From assembly GCF_003345295.1 (NCBI RefSeq), contig NZ_CP031055.1, forward strand, positions 1,240,001-1,304,000: DNA of 64,000 nt, written 5' to 3'. The stretch comes from Vibrio splendidus (GTDB lineage Bacteria > Pseudomonadota > Gammaproteobacteria > Enterobacterales > Vibrionaceae). Shown here in pieces: positions 24,281-33,387 of the stretch. The position numbers and the translations under genes were made by a program. Each line of letters opens with the position of its first letter. The stretch's first letter is position 1. The notes under the pieces are model-generated. The model had not been told where the DNA came from. It saw only the letters and a program-made list of their open reading frames with translations, and ran no database searches.

Positions 24281-25660
24281 ATGAAAGATAAGATAAATTC
24301 TTGCGTAGCAATAGATACTGAAGGCCCGTTGTATTGTGAACCAATTACGATACATGAGATTTCGGAGCTAAGTACACTTAGTGCGACTCCCAAGTTCTGT
24401 GCAGAATTTCAATTTACGATTGAGGTGCCACCTGTAAGTAATGAAATCGCCTCACATAAGTTTGACTTTAAAATTGCAGATCTGACACCGTTTGTAGCGA
24501 TATTATCTGCAGCTTTTGTTGCGTACAAATTTGTTGCTGAGCGTAATGAAGCAAGAAGAAAAGACGAAATTTCGAAGCTAGAAGATAGTTTAAAAACGTT
24601 GTATGGCCCTTTAAAAGAGCTCAGAGAGGAATCTAAAAGGCTCTACGAAATCTTTGCGGTCGATCTTAAAGACCAACACATGGCTGAGTTTAACGAGCGC
24701 TTTAGAACATTAACGTTTTTACGTCAAAACTCTCCGGATGCTCTCCCTGAGTATGATTTACAAGTACTAAAGCACATCATCGATATCTCTCGAAAAAATA
24801 TAGATTTCATTGAAGCAAATGGTTGGGCGATAGAGTCGACCGCTTTATCAACTTTGTTAGGTAACTTATGTGCCCACTTTAGAGTTATGGAGATTGCTTC
24901 AGATGGCAAGCTAGTTGGGGCCTCGAACACATTTAAAGATATCGTTTTTCCATTAGAGACTGACGGCGCTATTGATAATGAAATTAAAAAAATTCAACGA
25001 AAGATTGAATCTTTATCTAAACAAAATAGACACCCAACAAGGTCATGGTTTATGAATAAACTAAAAAGAGTTAGTTCTACTATAGAATTTTATAATGAAA
25101 ATGCTGATTCGTATTATTTACAAACCAATCATATAGACATGTCTCCATCTTACGAAGCGTTTAGAAAATATCTTAGACCGGGCGGTAGAGTTCTAGATGC
25201 AGGCTGTGGTGTTGGTCGTGATACTAGATTCTTCATATCAAAAGGTTACAAAGTTCATTCTTTCGATCTTTCAGAAAAAATGTGCAAGATTACAAGTCGT
25301 TACCCATTCTCTTTTTGTGAACAAATGTCATTCTTAGATGTAGATTTCTACGAGCAGTTTGATGGTGTTTGGGCTAACGCATCGCTCTTGCATCTAACCC
25401 CCAAAGATTTAGGGGAAGCACTCAAACGTTTAGTCAGATCATTAAGCTTAGATGGAGTGCTATTTGCATCTTTTAAAACAACCGATAACTATGTAAAAAA
25501 TGACAAAAGGAAGTTTTACTTTCATACCTCGAGTATTTTAGAGGAAATTATTAGTTCTGAAAACTTGGGAATAGAGCTAATCGAAACTTGGAAGTCGTTT
25601 AAGAACAACGATGAAACACAAGAAGCTTTTGAATCATACATTTGGAAGAGAGTCCAATAA
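24281..25660 (+). CDS. Membrane-anchored class I methyltransferase
   Basis: Protein of 459 residues with an unusual layout. Residues 1-66 have no clear fold, 68-85 form one membrane helix (FVAILSAAFVAYKFVA), and about 87-250 are charged, helical and coiled-coil-like (DEISKLEDSLKTLYGPLKEL). From about 270 there is a class I SAM methyltransferase domain, with motif I VLDAGCGVGRD at about 304, SFDLSEKM after it, and NASLLHLTPKDL further on. The fold resembles small-molecule or UbiE-like methyltransferases; the substrate is unknown. The ATG at 24281 has no clear Shine-Dalgarno. It stands alone on the island. Confidence 0.75.
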   Translation: MKDKINSCVAIDTEGPLYCEPITIHEISELSTLSATPKFCAEFQFTIEVPPVSNEIASHKFDFKIADLTPFVAILSAAFVAYKFVAERNEARRKDEISKLEDSLKTLYGPLKELREESKRLYEIFAVDLKDQHMAEFNERFRTLTFLRQNSPDALPEYDLQVLKHIIDISRKNIDFIEANGWAIESTALSTLLGNLCAHFRVMEIASDGKLVGASNTFKDIVFPLETDGAIDNEIKKIQRKIESLSKQNRHPTRSWFMNKLKRVSSTIEFYNENADSYYLQTNHIDMSPSYEAFRKYLRPGGRVLDAGCGVGRDTRFFISKGYKVHSFDLSEKMCKITSRYPFSFCEQMSFLDVDFYEQFDGVWANASLLHLTPKDLGEALKRLVRSLSLDGVLFASFKTTDNYVKNDKRKFYFHTSSILEEIISSENLGIELIETWKSFKNNDETQEAFESYIWKRVQ

Positions 25661-25772
25661 GCCTGTTACTGATGAATGAAGGTTGATTGATACAAAATAC
25701 AAATAAAACCAAGTCCTACTGATTGCCAAAGCAGGGCGGGAGAGGCTGTAACAGATTCTGCGTAACTGTCAT

Positions 25773-26020
25773 TTAGTTAACGTACTTTTCGAGACGTTCC
25801 TCGAACTCGATAATAAACCGACTTATAGCTTGATGCCATTTTTTAATTGGTATCACCCATTTCTTACTGGCGTCTTTGATTACTCGGTACACCATTTTGG
25901 TTACGGCTTCACCATTAGGGAAGAGCCTCCGCACGCTGCTGAGATACCCGATATCATTGGCTGTGTAGATGGATTTACTGAATACATCGAGAAATGAGTT
26001 GAGGGCTATTTTGTACTATT
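25773..26020 (-). pseudogene. C-terminal remnant of an IS256-family transposase
   Basis: On the minus strand an 82-codon open piece ends at 25773. It reads NSFLDVFSKSIYTANDIGYL, then VRRLFPNGEAVTKMVYRVIK, then KKWVIPIKKWHQAIS and FEERLEKYVN. This is the C-terminal part of mutator/IS256-type transposases (compare the usual IYTTNAIES and KKW.MPI..W patterns). The upstream part is lost behind an in-frame stop and no inverted terminal repeats were found, so it is a dead fragment. Confidence 0.75.
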
Positions 26021-26106
26021 GAGACTAAATGATTTATTTCCAAAAATGTGTTTTGAGTATTAGAAGGGAGCTATCGCTCCCCTATATGCCGCCAGTTTAA
26101 GTGATG

Positions 26107-27588
26107 CTACTTAGTACAGTCATACCACCCATCACCACTGCCACACTCATACTTGAACGTCCCATTAGGGTAAGAAACAAACCGATAGTGCATTGTCATA
26201 TCGCCATTGGGCATTTCAGTCGGCACATTAGTTCGGTGCTCAGATACGTTACTCTCACCTTCTTTATAGCGTTTAGTGTGCTCCCACCAATCTGCCCCAA
26301 CAGAATCTTGATCACCATAGACTTGCGGTAGTGCTGCGATATCAGCATTTAATGCACCAAGGTCTATACTCGCCACATCATCACTGAACCCTAACCAGTG
26401 AGCATATTCACTTGGCACAGTATTCCACTTGTAGCGGCTTCCTTCTTCATCGTACACACCACTCACTTTCGCAGTCGAAAGCGTCATGTTTTGGCTATCA
26501 GCAGCATCACTCAAACCAATCTCATTACACTCCAATTCACTCAGATCGTAGAACGATGACTTGTTATTCATACCGTACTGGTTGTCAGTGTCAGCCTCGT
26601 TTGAAAGTAAAGTTTCTGACTTACTGCAAATGTAATCGTCAAAGCTTGGATCTGAACTCATGTTACGGTATTCATTCACATAACCCACCGTACCAAAATA
26701 AGTGACACTGTCTTCTTGTAGGTAGTTTCTAATCAAACGTTCGGGTAGCCAGTTATCATCTACCGCATAGACGGATTCAGACCAGAAGCTACCTTGACGT
26801 ATGGAAATCGATTTGTACCATAATTGTTCATCATCTTGGCGTTGCCAGTCCGTTGGATCGTTAAGGTAGTGAGCCACGTTGATATGTGCATAAGGGTACT
26901 GAAGCGATAATTCATAAGTCTCTTCAAATGAAAGTTGAATGGATGCCATAAGCTGCTCAGCAATATCGTAGACCGCACTGTTACCATCCGCTATGTAATC
27001 ACTCCACAGCTCTTCCTCTGAGATATTGAAATGCCAAACTAAGTCACCTGCTACGTTACGCATGGCGTCTTTTATGGCATTGCGGACTTGTTCATTGTCT
27101 TTCACTAGTTCACAGCTATACGCTGCCCCTTGCTCTCTTTCAACTGTCTGCTTCGCTGACTCCCACAACATTGTGGTGAGTGGAGTGATGTTAACAGAGC
27201 CATTCGTTACATCTTCAGGCAACGTGAATGCTGGTGGAAGATTAAGTACATAAGCTTGATCCACTTCCCCTAAGTCTTCATCAATAGCTCCTACAGGCAC
27301 ATCTACGATCGCTGGGACGTAGTCAAGACAGGCTCGCTGTTCTTCTGTGGTGTCACCTTCGATAGTGAACACACCACCAGCCTCAGTGATAGCCGATGGC
27401 TCATCAGGATCTGCAACACCATTTGAATTAAAATCGTAGTGAACCGTGGCACCAACGATATAGCCATCAATAGCACGACCGGATAACAATGTAGTGTTCG
27501 ATGGTGATGAAGGCTCAGATGAACCTCCACCGCCGCAACCAGCAAGGGTAGCACTTGCAATAAGCACAGAAACTAATGTCATTTTCAT
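26107..27588 (-). CDS. Predicted lipoprotein of 493 aa, unknown
   Basis: Starts with a lipoprotein signal: VLIASATLAGCGGGGSS, lipid-bearing Cys at residue 18, followed by a Gly/Ser linker. An early domain has HYDFNSNGVADPDEPSAI, a calcium-loop-like segment as in carboxypeptidase-like or dockerin-type beta domains (about residues 50-75). The rest is acidic, with many Trp/Tyr and Cys pairs (CSKSETLL, CNEIGL) that may form disulfides. The C-terminus ECGSGDGWYDCTK resembles Cys-rich tails of exported vibrio proteins. Probably anchored in the outer membrane, surface or periplasmic. Not recognised further; position on the island suggests accessory cargo. Confidence 0.75.
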   Translation of the reverse strand: MKMTLVSVLIASATLAGCGGGGSSEPSSPSNTTLLSGRAIDGYIVGATVHYDFNSNGVADPDEPSAITEAGGVFTIEGDTTEEQRACLDYVPAIVDVPVGAIDEDLGEVDQAYVLNLPPAFTLPEDVTNGSVNITPLTTMLWESAKQTVEREQGAAYSCELVKDNEQVRNAIKDAMRNVAGDLVWHFNISEEELWSDYIADGNSAVYDIAEQLMASIQLSFEETYELSLQYPYAHINVAHYLNDPTDWQRQDDEQLWYKSISIRQGSFWSESVYAVDDNWLPERLIRNYLQEDSVTYFGTVGYVNEYRNMSSDPSFDDYICSKSETLLSNEADTDNQYGMNNKSSFYDLSELECNEIGLSDAADSQNMTLSTAKVSGVYDEEGSRYKWNTVPSEYAHWLGFSDDVASIDLGALNADIAALPQVYGDQDSVGADWWEHTKRYKEGESNVSEHRTNVPTEMPNGDMTMHYRFVSYPNGTFKYECGSGDGWYDCTK

Positions 27589-27693
27589 AGGAATTCCTTT
27601 TTATTAATAGATTGGTTTGCAGGGATAAATACATAGAAAACAAAAGCGGCTTACTTTCGTAAACCGCTAATGATGGGTATTAAACGAGTGGTA

Positions 27694-27828
27694 CTAGCAA
27701 GCACATCGGCACGGGGGCATATCGCAAATGTCACAGGTTGAACTGTGGCTACCTCCGCAATATTCACAGCTAAATGAAGCTAGGCAACGGTGCTTGTTAA
27801 GTAATGGTCGAATCGCTTTAATGGTCAT
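27694..27828 (-). CDS. Cys-rich peptide of 44 aa
   Basis: Start ATG at 27828, with GGGGAG 8 bp upstream; the frame is open further upstream but without a better start. The peptide has a basic N-terminal half (MTIKAIRPLLNKHRCLASFS) and a C-terminal half with seven cysteines (CEYCGG ... CDICDMPPCRCAC). It may bind zinc (two CxxC pairs) or be a modified or toxin-like peptide. No modification enzyme is adjacent. The 17-bp repeat upstream is shared with the WYL regulator gene, suggesting common control. Confidence 0.45.
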   Translation of the reverse strand: MTIKAIRPLLNKHRCLASFSCEYCGGSHSSTCDICDMPPCRCAC

Positions 27829-27919
27829 GAACTTCTCTCCCCGTCTATGTCGTAGTGGATCACATAGAAAGACGGTAACCCTATGTGACATCCCTGTTTT
27901 TTGTCAGGTTATCAATAGG

Positions 27920-27936
27920 TTGGGCATCTGGTGTCG
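27920..27936 (-). repeat. 17-bp repeat upstream of the Cys-rich gene (copy A)
   Basis: TTGGGCATCTGGTGTCG, identical to 29089-29105. Both copies lie upstream of minus-strand genes (the Cys-rich peptide and the WYL regulator), so they may be binding sites of the WYL protein. Confidence 0.6.
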
Positions 27937-27948
27937 CATAGGGCCGTA

Positions 27949-28950
27949 CTAAGTGAGACCGATATCGCTATTTAGAGAAGTGGTTTGAAGTTGGGGGTTT
28001 TTGACTGACGGCGGTATAGGTTGTTGTTCTACAAAGGTGATGTGGGTTTTATGTGCTTCTAGCCACGCCACTAACGGTGGTGTATTGGAAACCGTAGCAG
28101 TGATGTGTAAATACGTATCGAACTCAGAAATTCGTTGGTCGCTGGAAAGTGGTGTTTGGTAGAGGTGCTCACCAGCTTGCTTCGTAATGGTGAATTCGAG
28201 TGTATAACGCTCATGCACTGTATTGGTGTATTCCGATGCTGACTGTTGCAAGTCAAAGCCTTCTGGGTAAGCAAATGTGAAGGTTGATAATGTGACTTTG
28301 TGAATCTGGCTGACATCAACAAAAGTAGTGTCTTTATCTCCCTTCTGGCGGTACAGCAATATCAATGTATTGTTTTGCTGTGAAAGGCCTAATGGCATGA
28401 CATCTTTTCTGTATTTCTCTCCTTCAGAGTAATAGTGTAAGTTTAACCAACGGTTGTGGTAGAGCCCTTGACTGATAGCTGCGTAAGCATCAAGGCTGAT
28501 ATTACGCCTTAGTTCATAAGTGCCTAATAAATCTACTTTTCGTAACCATTGGGACTCTTTTGAGTCCTGAGCGATTGATTTCAGTTGGTAATTAGCGTCT
28601 TCAAATAACGAGTGAAGAGTATGGGATATATGGGCAGGGATTAAGTAGTGGAAGTGAGACTCAGCCAGACACAAAAGTAGTGCCTCTTGAGTACTGGAGC
28701 CAACAAGAGATTTAGTTTGCTTTCGCTGGTATCCATAAGGTTTATCACGGGTATCTCGGTCAATATCAAAATACTCAAGTAACACATCAAGGTTACGTTG
28801 AATCGTTCGAATATCTCTATCAATACCAATCTCTTGAAGCTGTATTTTGAGCTCAGAAGCAGTGACTTTGTGCCAATACGGTATGCGCTTGTATAGCTCA
28901 AGCGCTAATATCATATGCTGACGAGTGCTCACATGAGTGGTTTTACTCAT
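27949..28950 (-). CDS. WYL-domain transcriptional regulator
   Basis: Regulator of 333 residues: N-terminal helix-turn-helix (TASELKIQLQEIGIDRDIRTIQRNLDVL), a linker, then a WYL domain (YHNRWLNLHYYSEGEKYRKDVMPLGL, about 170-200) and a C-terminal extension. Such proteins (BrxR/CapW-like) often control phage-defence islands and sense nucleic-acid or nucleotide ligands. The start at 28950 is supported by AAAGG upstream; a GTG three codons earlier has none. The repeat at 29089 lies about 140 bp upstream. Targets are inferred, not proven. Confidence 0.85.
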   Translation of the reverse strand: MSKTTHVSTRQHMILALELYKRIPYWHKVTASELKIQLQEIGIDRDIRTIQRNLDVLLEYFDIDRDTRDKPYGYQRKQTKSLVGSSTQEALLLCLAESHFHYLIPAHISHTLHSLFEDANYQLKSIAQDSKESQWLRKVDLLGTYELRRNISLDAYAAISQGLYHNRWLNLHYYSEGEKYRKDVMPLGLSQQNNTLILLYRQKGDKDTTFVDVSQIHKVTLSTFTFAYPEGFDLQQSASEYTNTVHERYTLEFTITKQAGEHLYQTPLSSDQRISEFDTYLHITATVSNTPPLVAWLEAHKTHITFVEQQPIPPSVKNPQLQTTSLNSDIGLT

Positions 28951-29261
28951 CGTGCACACCTTTAGCTAATCGGATCAAAATAGAGGTGACGTTATAACGA
29001 TGTTGGAACAAGTCACTCTCACTCTGTTTATAGCAAGAGACGAAGCTCTACACGCTAGGCTTTAAGGTGAGTTGATTGTATGAGTAGCTTGGGCATCTGG
29101 TGTCGGATGAAAGAGTACAATTGAAATTAATTGAATAATCGAGGTGGGCATAATGAACTCCTATGCTGGTGGATACATAGGAGTGATATGTGTGTGAAAT
29201 TTATTGGATTGAATAATTGAAAAGTAGGAGAAGAGTTTGAGGCTTCTCCATATTCATAACG
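28951..29261. other. Intergenic stretch upstream of the WYL gene
   Basis: No gene seen. Holds the 17-bp repeat copy B at 29089-29105 and a TATAAC (minus strand, about 29000) that may be a -10 for the regulator gene. Confidence 0.35.
29089..29105 (-). repeat. 17-bp repeat upstream of the WYL gene (copy B)
   Basis: Second exact copy of the repeat at 27920-27936. Confidence 0.6.
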
Positions 29262-29456
29262 TTACCGCTCTTTGGACTCAGCTTGCTTCAATCTGTCATT
29301 TATAGATGGGTCTTCAAAGGTGACGGCATCAGGATCTGAGTAAGCAGGGTCGTTAACCATATCTGAATATAGCTGTTCGGCATCGTCTGCGGATGTACCG
29401 TTTTTTATCCACTGAGTAATGGTTTCTTGTTGATCTAATGAATTGTCGTAAGGCAA
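29262..29456 (-). CDS. Small acidic protein of 64 aa, unknown
   Basis: Start TTG at 29456, chosen for GGAG 8 bp upstream. The sequence is strongly acidic and helical: QETITQWIKNGTSADDAEQLYSDM, then DPDAVTFEDPSINDRL. Not recognised; no signal peptide or membrane helix. Composition looks coding. Anti-defence or regulatory small acidic proteins exist on such islands, but nothing here proves such a role. Confidence 0.5.
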   Translation of the reverse strand: MPYDNSLDQQETITQWIKNGTSADDAEQLYSDMVNDPAYSDPDAVTFEDPSINDRLKQAESKER

Positions 29457-29559
29457 AGGAATTTCTCCGTCGGAAATGTGTTTGTATTCCTTACCTTGGT
29501 GCTAGTTAGTTGAATTTAAAGTCCTCTAATCTAATATTATTCAACAAAGCTGTAAACTG

Positions 29560-29628
29560 AGTGGGTGGTCACTTAATGCGTAAAAATACGCAACAGAGTA
29601 CGTATCTTCACGTAGAGTGCTGTCCACT
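29560..29628. repeat. Cluster of four short inverted repeats
   Basis: Four dyads in 69 bp: AGTG/CACT (29560-29573), TGCGTA AAAA TACGCA (29577-29592, perfect), TACGT/ACGTA (29599-29614), AGTG/CACT (29616-29628). The first and last units also form an imperfect direct repeat. Possible operator array, RNA structure or element end. The integron attC core GTTRRRY is absent. Confidence 0.5.
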
Positions 29629-29674
29629 TTCCATTAGTTTATGTGGCCATTTCTTGAAATAGAAAAGGCTGCCA

Positions 29675-29818
29675 ATGGAAAAAGAGGTAAAACTACTTGA
29701 TGTGATTAATCAACTAGCGGAAAGCAAACTGTTCGAGATAACCGTATTGACTGGGCCTCGCACCTATCTCATGACTGGCTTAAAAGCTCCCCCTGTAAGA
29801 GTTGCTTTGCAGCAGTGA
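29675..29818 (+). CDS. Possible small protein of 47 aa
   Basis: ATG at 29675 preceded by AAAAGG at 8 bp. The peptide begins MEKEVKLLDVINQLAESKLF and continues EITVLTGPRTYLMTG. It has plausible amphipathic and beta segments but no recognised family. It follows the cluster of dyads and could be a remnant or leader gene. Confidence 0.4.
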   Translation: MEKEVKLLDVINQLAESKLFEITVLTGPRTYLMTGLKAPPVRVALQQ

Positions 29819-30160
29819 CTGGTACTATGAGTGTTGGCTAGGTACATGGTTTAAGCAGTTACACTCTTTTTTCTGTAAGTAAAGAGAGCTACCCATAAAG
29901 TCCGTTACCTTACAGCCATAACCTCAATCTAATAGAGCTGCTGTGGATAGTAATGAGTGAGAAGTCGAGAATTAACATTTAATTCAAAACAAACGTGATT
30001 TCAAAGCAATAAGAGACCAATTCCTTACTGTGAATCATCTAGAGAACGCAAGTTTTGTTAACGTCTGGAATCAATGTTCATTTTCAGTTGTCCAAGCCTG
30101 CATCTTCAAGTCGATTGGCGATAAGTTTGTTAATCATTGGCGCCCACCTATTTAAAAGGC
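29819..30160. other. Gene-free stretch upstream of the dpt operon
   Basis: No convincing gene. AT-rich with repeated TTTGTTAA (30054, 30126 areas). The promoter of dptFGH must lie here or just after; I cannot pick a clear -35/-10 pair. Confidence 0.35.
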
Positions 30161-30382
30161 ATGGTTCAAAGGATCAAGTCTCTGATAAATCTTAAGATCT
30201 CATTATTTCGCAAAAAACATAAAAGATGTGAATTTCTTCAGGAAAAATTAGCGGAATATGAACACGCACACACTAAATTAGGTAGAATGCTGAGTTATAC
30301 AGTATTGAGTCTGAGTAACAGCGTAAGCTATCCTGGTTATCACCTGTACTTCTGTCTACCTAATATTTTCATGGGGTTATAA
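30161..30382 (+). CDS. Doubtful basic ORF just upstream of dptF
   Basis: Begins MVQRIKSLINLKISLFRKKH and ends 3 bp before the dptF start. The middle (EFLQEKLAEYEHAHTKLGRML) is helix-like, but the end (SYPGYHLYFCLPNIFMGL) looks random and there is no good ribosome-binding site. It may be a leader ORF coupled to dptF or chance. Confidence 0.25.
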   Translation: MVQRIKSLINLKISLFRKKHKRCEFLQEKLAEYEHAHTKLGRMLSYTVLSLSNSVSYPGYHLYFCLPNIFMGL

Positions 30383-30385
30383 AAC

Positions 30386-31978
30386 TTGATTGATTTACGA
30401 ACCGCACTAAGTGTGATGTCAAAATCGTCGCCATATGCAGTCTCTACAGAGCGAGACGCAACAATATCAACCGACTTAGATGCTGTAAAAAAGTATCTTT
30501 ATGTACAAACAGATATAGAGGCTGACTTTGTTAAACAATTGAAAGGACTATCCTCAACCGATAAGAAAATCATTTTTTTGTGTGGTAGTAGTGGTGATGG
30601 CAAATCCGAAATACTGACAAAGTATAAGAAAGAGTACCAAAATAGAGCTGACTTCCATCTCGATGCAACCCACAGTTTTCGTCCGAGTGATTCGGCTATT
30701 GAAACACTGGATGAACTGTTTACTGAGTTTAACACTACACCGAAGCCGCTAGTTGTAGGCATCAATACAGGTATGTTGGGTAACTATGCTGAAGAAGGCG
30801 CGGTGACCGAAGTAACATCATCAATCAAAGCCTTTTTAGAGAAACAGCCGACCTCAGAAAATCATATCTTTTTAGATTTTGAAGACTATCCTAAATTTAC
30901 GTTAGAAATTGACGGTCATACATCTAAGTTTGCAAAAGAGCTGCTTAAGAAAATTACTGAAAAAGATGAAAACTTAATTCGCCAATACTTTGATGTTGAA
31001 ATGCACAAACAAAGCCCTGATAAAAAGCTTTGTGCAAACTATCAATTACTAGGGCGTGAAGAAGTTCAAGATGTCATTGTCGATCTATTGTTCAAAGCGC
31101 GTTTAATGAAAGATCAATTCTTAACGGCGCGAGCATTATTGGACTTCATTTTTCATCTGCTTGCTGGACCTGGCTATTTGTTTGATAACCTATTCAAAAA
31201 AGGTGAAAACGAGCTGACCAATATTATTTCAGACTTTGACCCATCGATTCAACGTACACAAAAAATCGACAAGTTCATTTTGTCTCACTCATTGCAGCTA
31301 CCAGACGTTAACTTTGACGATTACAAAACCGCATTGACTGCTTTTGGTATACGAAGGGGGCTAAATTCCGAGTCCTACTTGCGATTGTTTTATATTCTAA
31401 GAAAGTCGGACTATGGGAATGAATACCATAAGCAGTTTTCGAATGATTTTGATGAGCACCTAATAGACAATTACTCAGAAGTTTGGCAGTTGCATACTGC
31501 TTTCGATAGCTCACCAGAGCAAAAAGAAAAACTGCGCCATTTTTATCGTCAAACAGCGATCACAGCTATCCATAAATATAACAATCGAAATGCACCTAAA
31601 TTGGCGAAAGGGGAGTTTTTCATTTCTGAGCATAATGGGTATTTTTTAGCTTCATCCCTAGAGTTAAAGGCTGACGTTAAAGCGATTAAAAATGACCACA
31701 AAAAAAATACTGCCTATTTCACTGCTTATTTTCGAGTTGGGGATAAAACCTTATCGTTGATGGTCAATATCAATTTGTTGAACTTAATGCAACGTATCGT
31801 TTCCGGTTATCGGCCTAACAAACATGATAAGAATACTGTCGTGTTACTGGATGAGTTGGTTGATGAAATTGCGGATATCGCAAATAGTGCAGATACCCTA
31901 TATATCGTTGGGAAAGGTAACAAGCAATACAAAATAACCAACGTAGATAATGAAGATTTTGAGGTGAGTGGACTATGA
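30386..31978 (+). CDS. dptF: DNA phosphorothioation-dependent restriction protein DptF (DndF)
   Basis: First gene of the restriction half of a Dnd system. The 530-residue protein begins with a family-typical DLRTALSVMSKSSPYAVSTE and has a P-loop, LCGSSGDGKSEIL, at about residue 65-75, then FDLDAT-like FHLDATHSFRPSDSA and VVGINTGMLGNY. It is an ATPase needed together with DptG and DptH to restrict DNA lacking phosphorothioate in strains with dndBCDE (family knowledge). The start is TTG, chosen because GGGG sits 9 bp upstream and it gives the family N-terminus; an ATG ten codons in is the alternative. It overlaps dptG by 4 bp (ATGA). Confidence 0.92.
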   Translation: MIDLRTALSVMSKSSPYAVSTERDATISTDLDAVKKYLYVQTDIEADFVKQLKGLSSTDKKIIFLCGSSGDGKSEILTKYKKEYQNRADFHLDATHSFRPSDSAIETLDELFTEFNTTPKPLVVGINTGMLGNYAEEGAVTEVTSSIKAFLEKQPTSENHIFLDFEDYPKFTLEIDGHTSKFAKELLKKITEKDENLIRQYFDVEMHKQSPDKKLCANYQLLGREEVQDVIVDLLFKARLMKDQFLTARALLDFIFHLLAGPGYLFDNLFKKGENELTNIISDFDPSIQRTQKIDKFILSHSLQLPDVNFDDYKTALTAFGIRRGLNSESYLRLFYILRKSDYGNEYHKQFSNDFDEHLIDNYSEVWQLHTAFDSSPEQKEKLRHFYRQTAITAIHKYNNRNAPKLAKGEFFISEHNGYFLASSLELKADVKAIKNDHKKNTAYFTAYFRVGDKTLSLMVNINLLNLMQRIVSGYRPNKHDKNTVVLLDELVDEIADIANSADTLYIVGKGNKQYKITNVDNEDFEVSGL

Positions 31979-33387
31979 GTTTAATGCTAAGAGCTGACTT
32001 GCCCCAGTCTAAAGATGGGGTGAAAAATAACACTTTAACTACCTACTTCCCAATTAACACAAAGGATAGAAAAGATATCTTTAATTGGGACAGTGTATTA
32101 GGTTATGTGGTTAAAACATCATATCGAAAAGAATTGTACCTAGAAAAATTAACTGATGATGAAAAATTAGCGATTAAAGAGGGTGGAACAACTGAATCAG
32201 AAATAGCGCTCGCAACATTTAAGTTGAGCTGCGAGCATAGTTTTAAAACAAAGTTAGATGAAAGTGATTTCTGGCCCATCCTAGAAAAAATGTACTTTGA
32301 AAATGACCAGCTTTTTAAAATATCGCCTGAGTTTTTATTGTTTAAGACTATTAAGCAGAAAGGCAGTGCAAGGGATGCAAGCTTAGGTGGAATGTTTTCT
32401 AATTTATTGCAAAACTTCTTCTTTAATGAAAAACCAAACAATCAATTTAACTTCTTAGAGGAGCAGCTGTACTCAGAACTATTGAAGTTAATGAAGCCAA
32501 GCAATAAAGAGAAAGATGGAGTTTTGACTTTTTCTGAACCGAGTGAAGCGCCATATCTACCATTTATAGCAAAGCAACTACAGCAAGACCTTCGTTTTCT
32601 AGGCAAAAGACCTAAATACCTATTATCAATTTTCAAAGAGTTTTTACACCTTTACGCACATCTTTATACGGCGCAGCTAGCGCTTAATTTAAAAAGGTGG
32701 CAGAAGGGGGAGCCGGTAGCGCAATTATGTTATTACATATTAGACAGCGAAAAAGCCAGTGATGAGCGTTATCTGATAAAAGATTATGGCTTTAAACAAT
32801 TGTCAAAGTCGTTGTGGAATATCTTTCCGTACCTCTCAATGAATGAAAGCCTGCAATCTAAAAAGATTGATAATGCAGTGAACACCATTCAGCCATTATG
32901 GGCCTTAGCTCAAAATCTCCAGCAAACTCCTAGCTCGGCTACTTTACTGAAAAACTATGCACAGGCATTTAAAGAGAGTCGAGATTTACACCTCGACTTG
33001 AGTGACAGTGAAAACCCACATGATGTGCTAGCAGATTTACTTCAGTTGAGCAGAATGCAGTTTGGTTCAAAAGAAACGCGTCATGAGATTAATAAGCTTT
33101 ACGTCAAAGCAACAGAATCTGAGTTTTGTAGCCATTTTGCACAATCCCGTGGCCGTGCTGGTCGCGTATTAGTATTTAATCAGGACTATCTATTGTTATT
33201 AACCAACTTAGCCATTGGTGAGCAAGATAAACTTCGTTTCCACGAGTTAATCAAAGCCTTTGAATCAAGAGGTGTATTTTTCGATAAACAGAGCCAACAA
33301 GCCTTAATTAGATTCTTTGAACGTATTGGTAATGTTGAACGTATGAGCGATAGTGGGGATGCAGTCTATGTTAGAAAAACAATTTGA
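31975..33387 (+). CDS. dptG: DNA phosphorothioation-dependent restriction protein DptG (DndG)
   Basis: Middle gene of the restriction operon, 470 residues, recognised by size, position and segments such as RADLPQSKDGVKNNTLTTYF at the N-terminus and RGRAGRVLVFNQDYLLLLTN near the C-terminus. It has no known catalytic motif and is thought to act in a complex with DptF and DptH. Its ATG overlaps the dptF stop by 4 bp and its end overlaps the dptH start by about 20 bp, so the three are translationally coupled. Confidence 0.88.
   Translation: MSLMLRADLPQSKDGVKNNTLTTYFPINTKDRKDIFNWDSVLGYVVKTSYRKELYLEKLTDDEKLAIKEGGTTESEIALATFKLSCEHSFKTKLDESDFWPILEKMYFENDQLFKISPEFLLFKTIKQKGSARDASLGGMFSNLLQNFFFNEKPNNQFNFLEEQLYSELLKLMKPSNKEKDGVLTFSEPSEAPYLPFIAKQLQQDLRFLGKRPKYLLSIFKEFLHLYAHLYTAQLALNLKRWQKGEPVAQLCYYILDSEKASDERYLIKDYGFKQLSKSLWNIFPYLSMNESLQSKKIDNAVNTIQPLWALAQNLQQTPSSATLLKNYAQAFKESRDLHLDLSDSENPHDVLADLLQLSRMQFGSKETRHEINKLYVKATESEFCSHFAQSRGRAGRVLVFNQDYLLLLTNLAIGEQDKLRFHELIKAFESRGVFFDKQSQQALIRFFERIGNVERMSDSGDAVYVRKTI

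Noticed and set aside
29560..29628. Integron attC (VCR-like) site
   Set aside because: Vibrio attC sites need GTTRRRY/RYYYAAC core arms; these dyads lack them and no integron cassette array is present.
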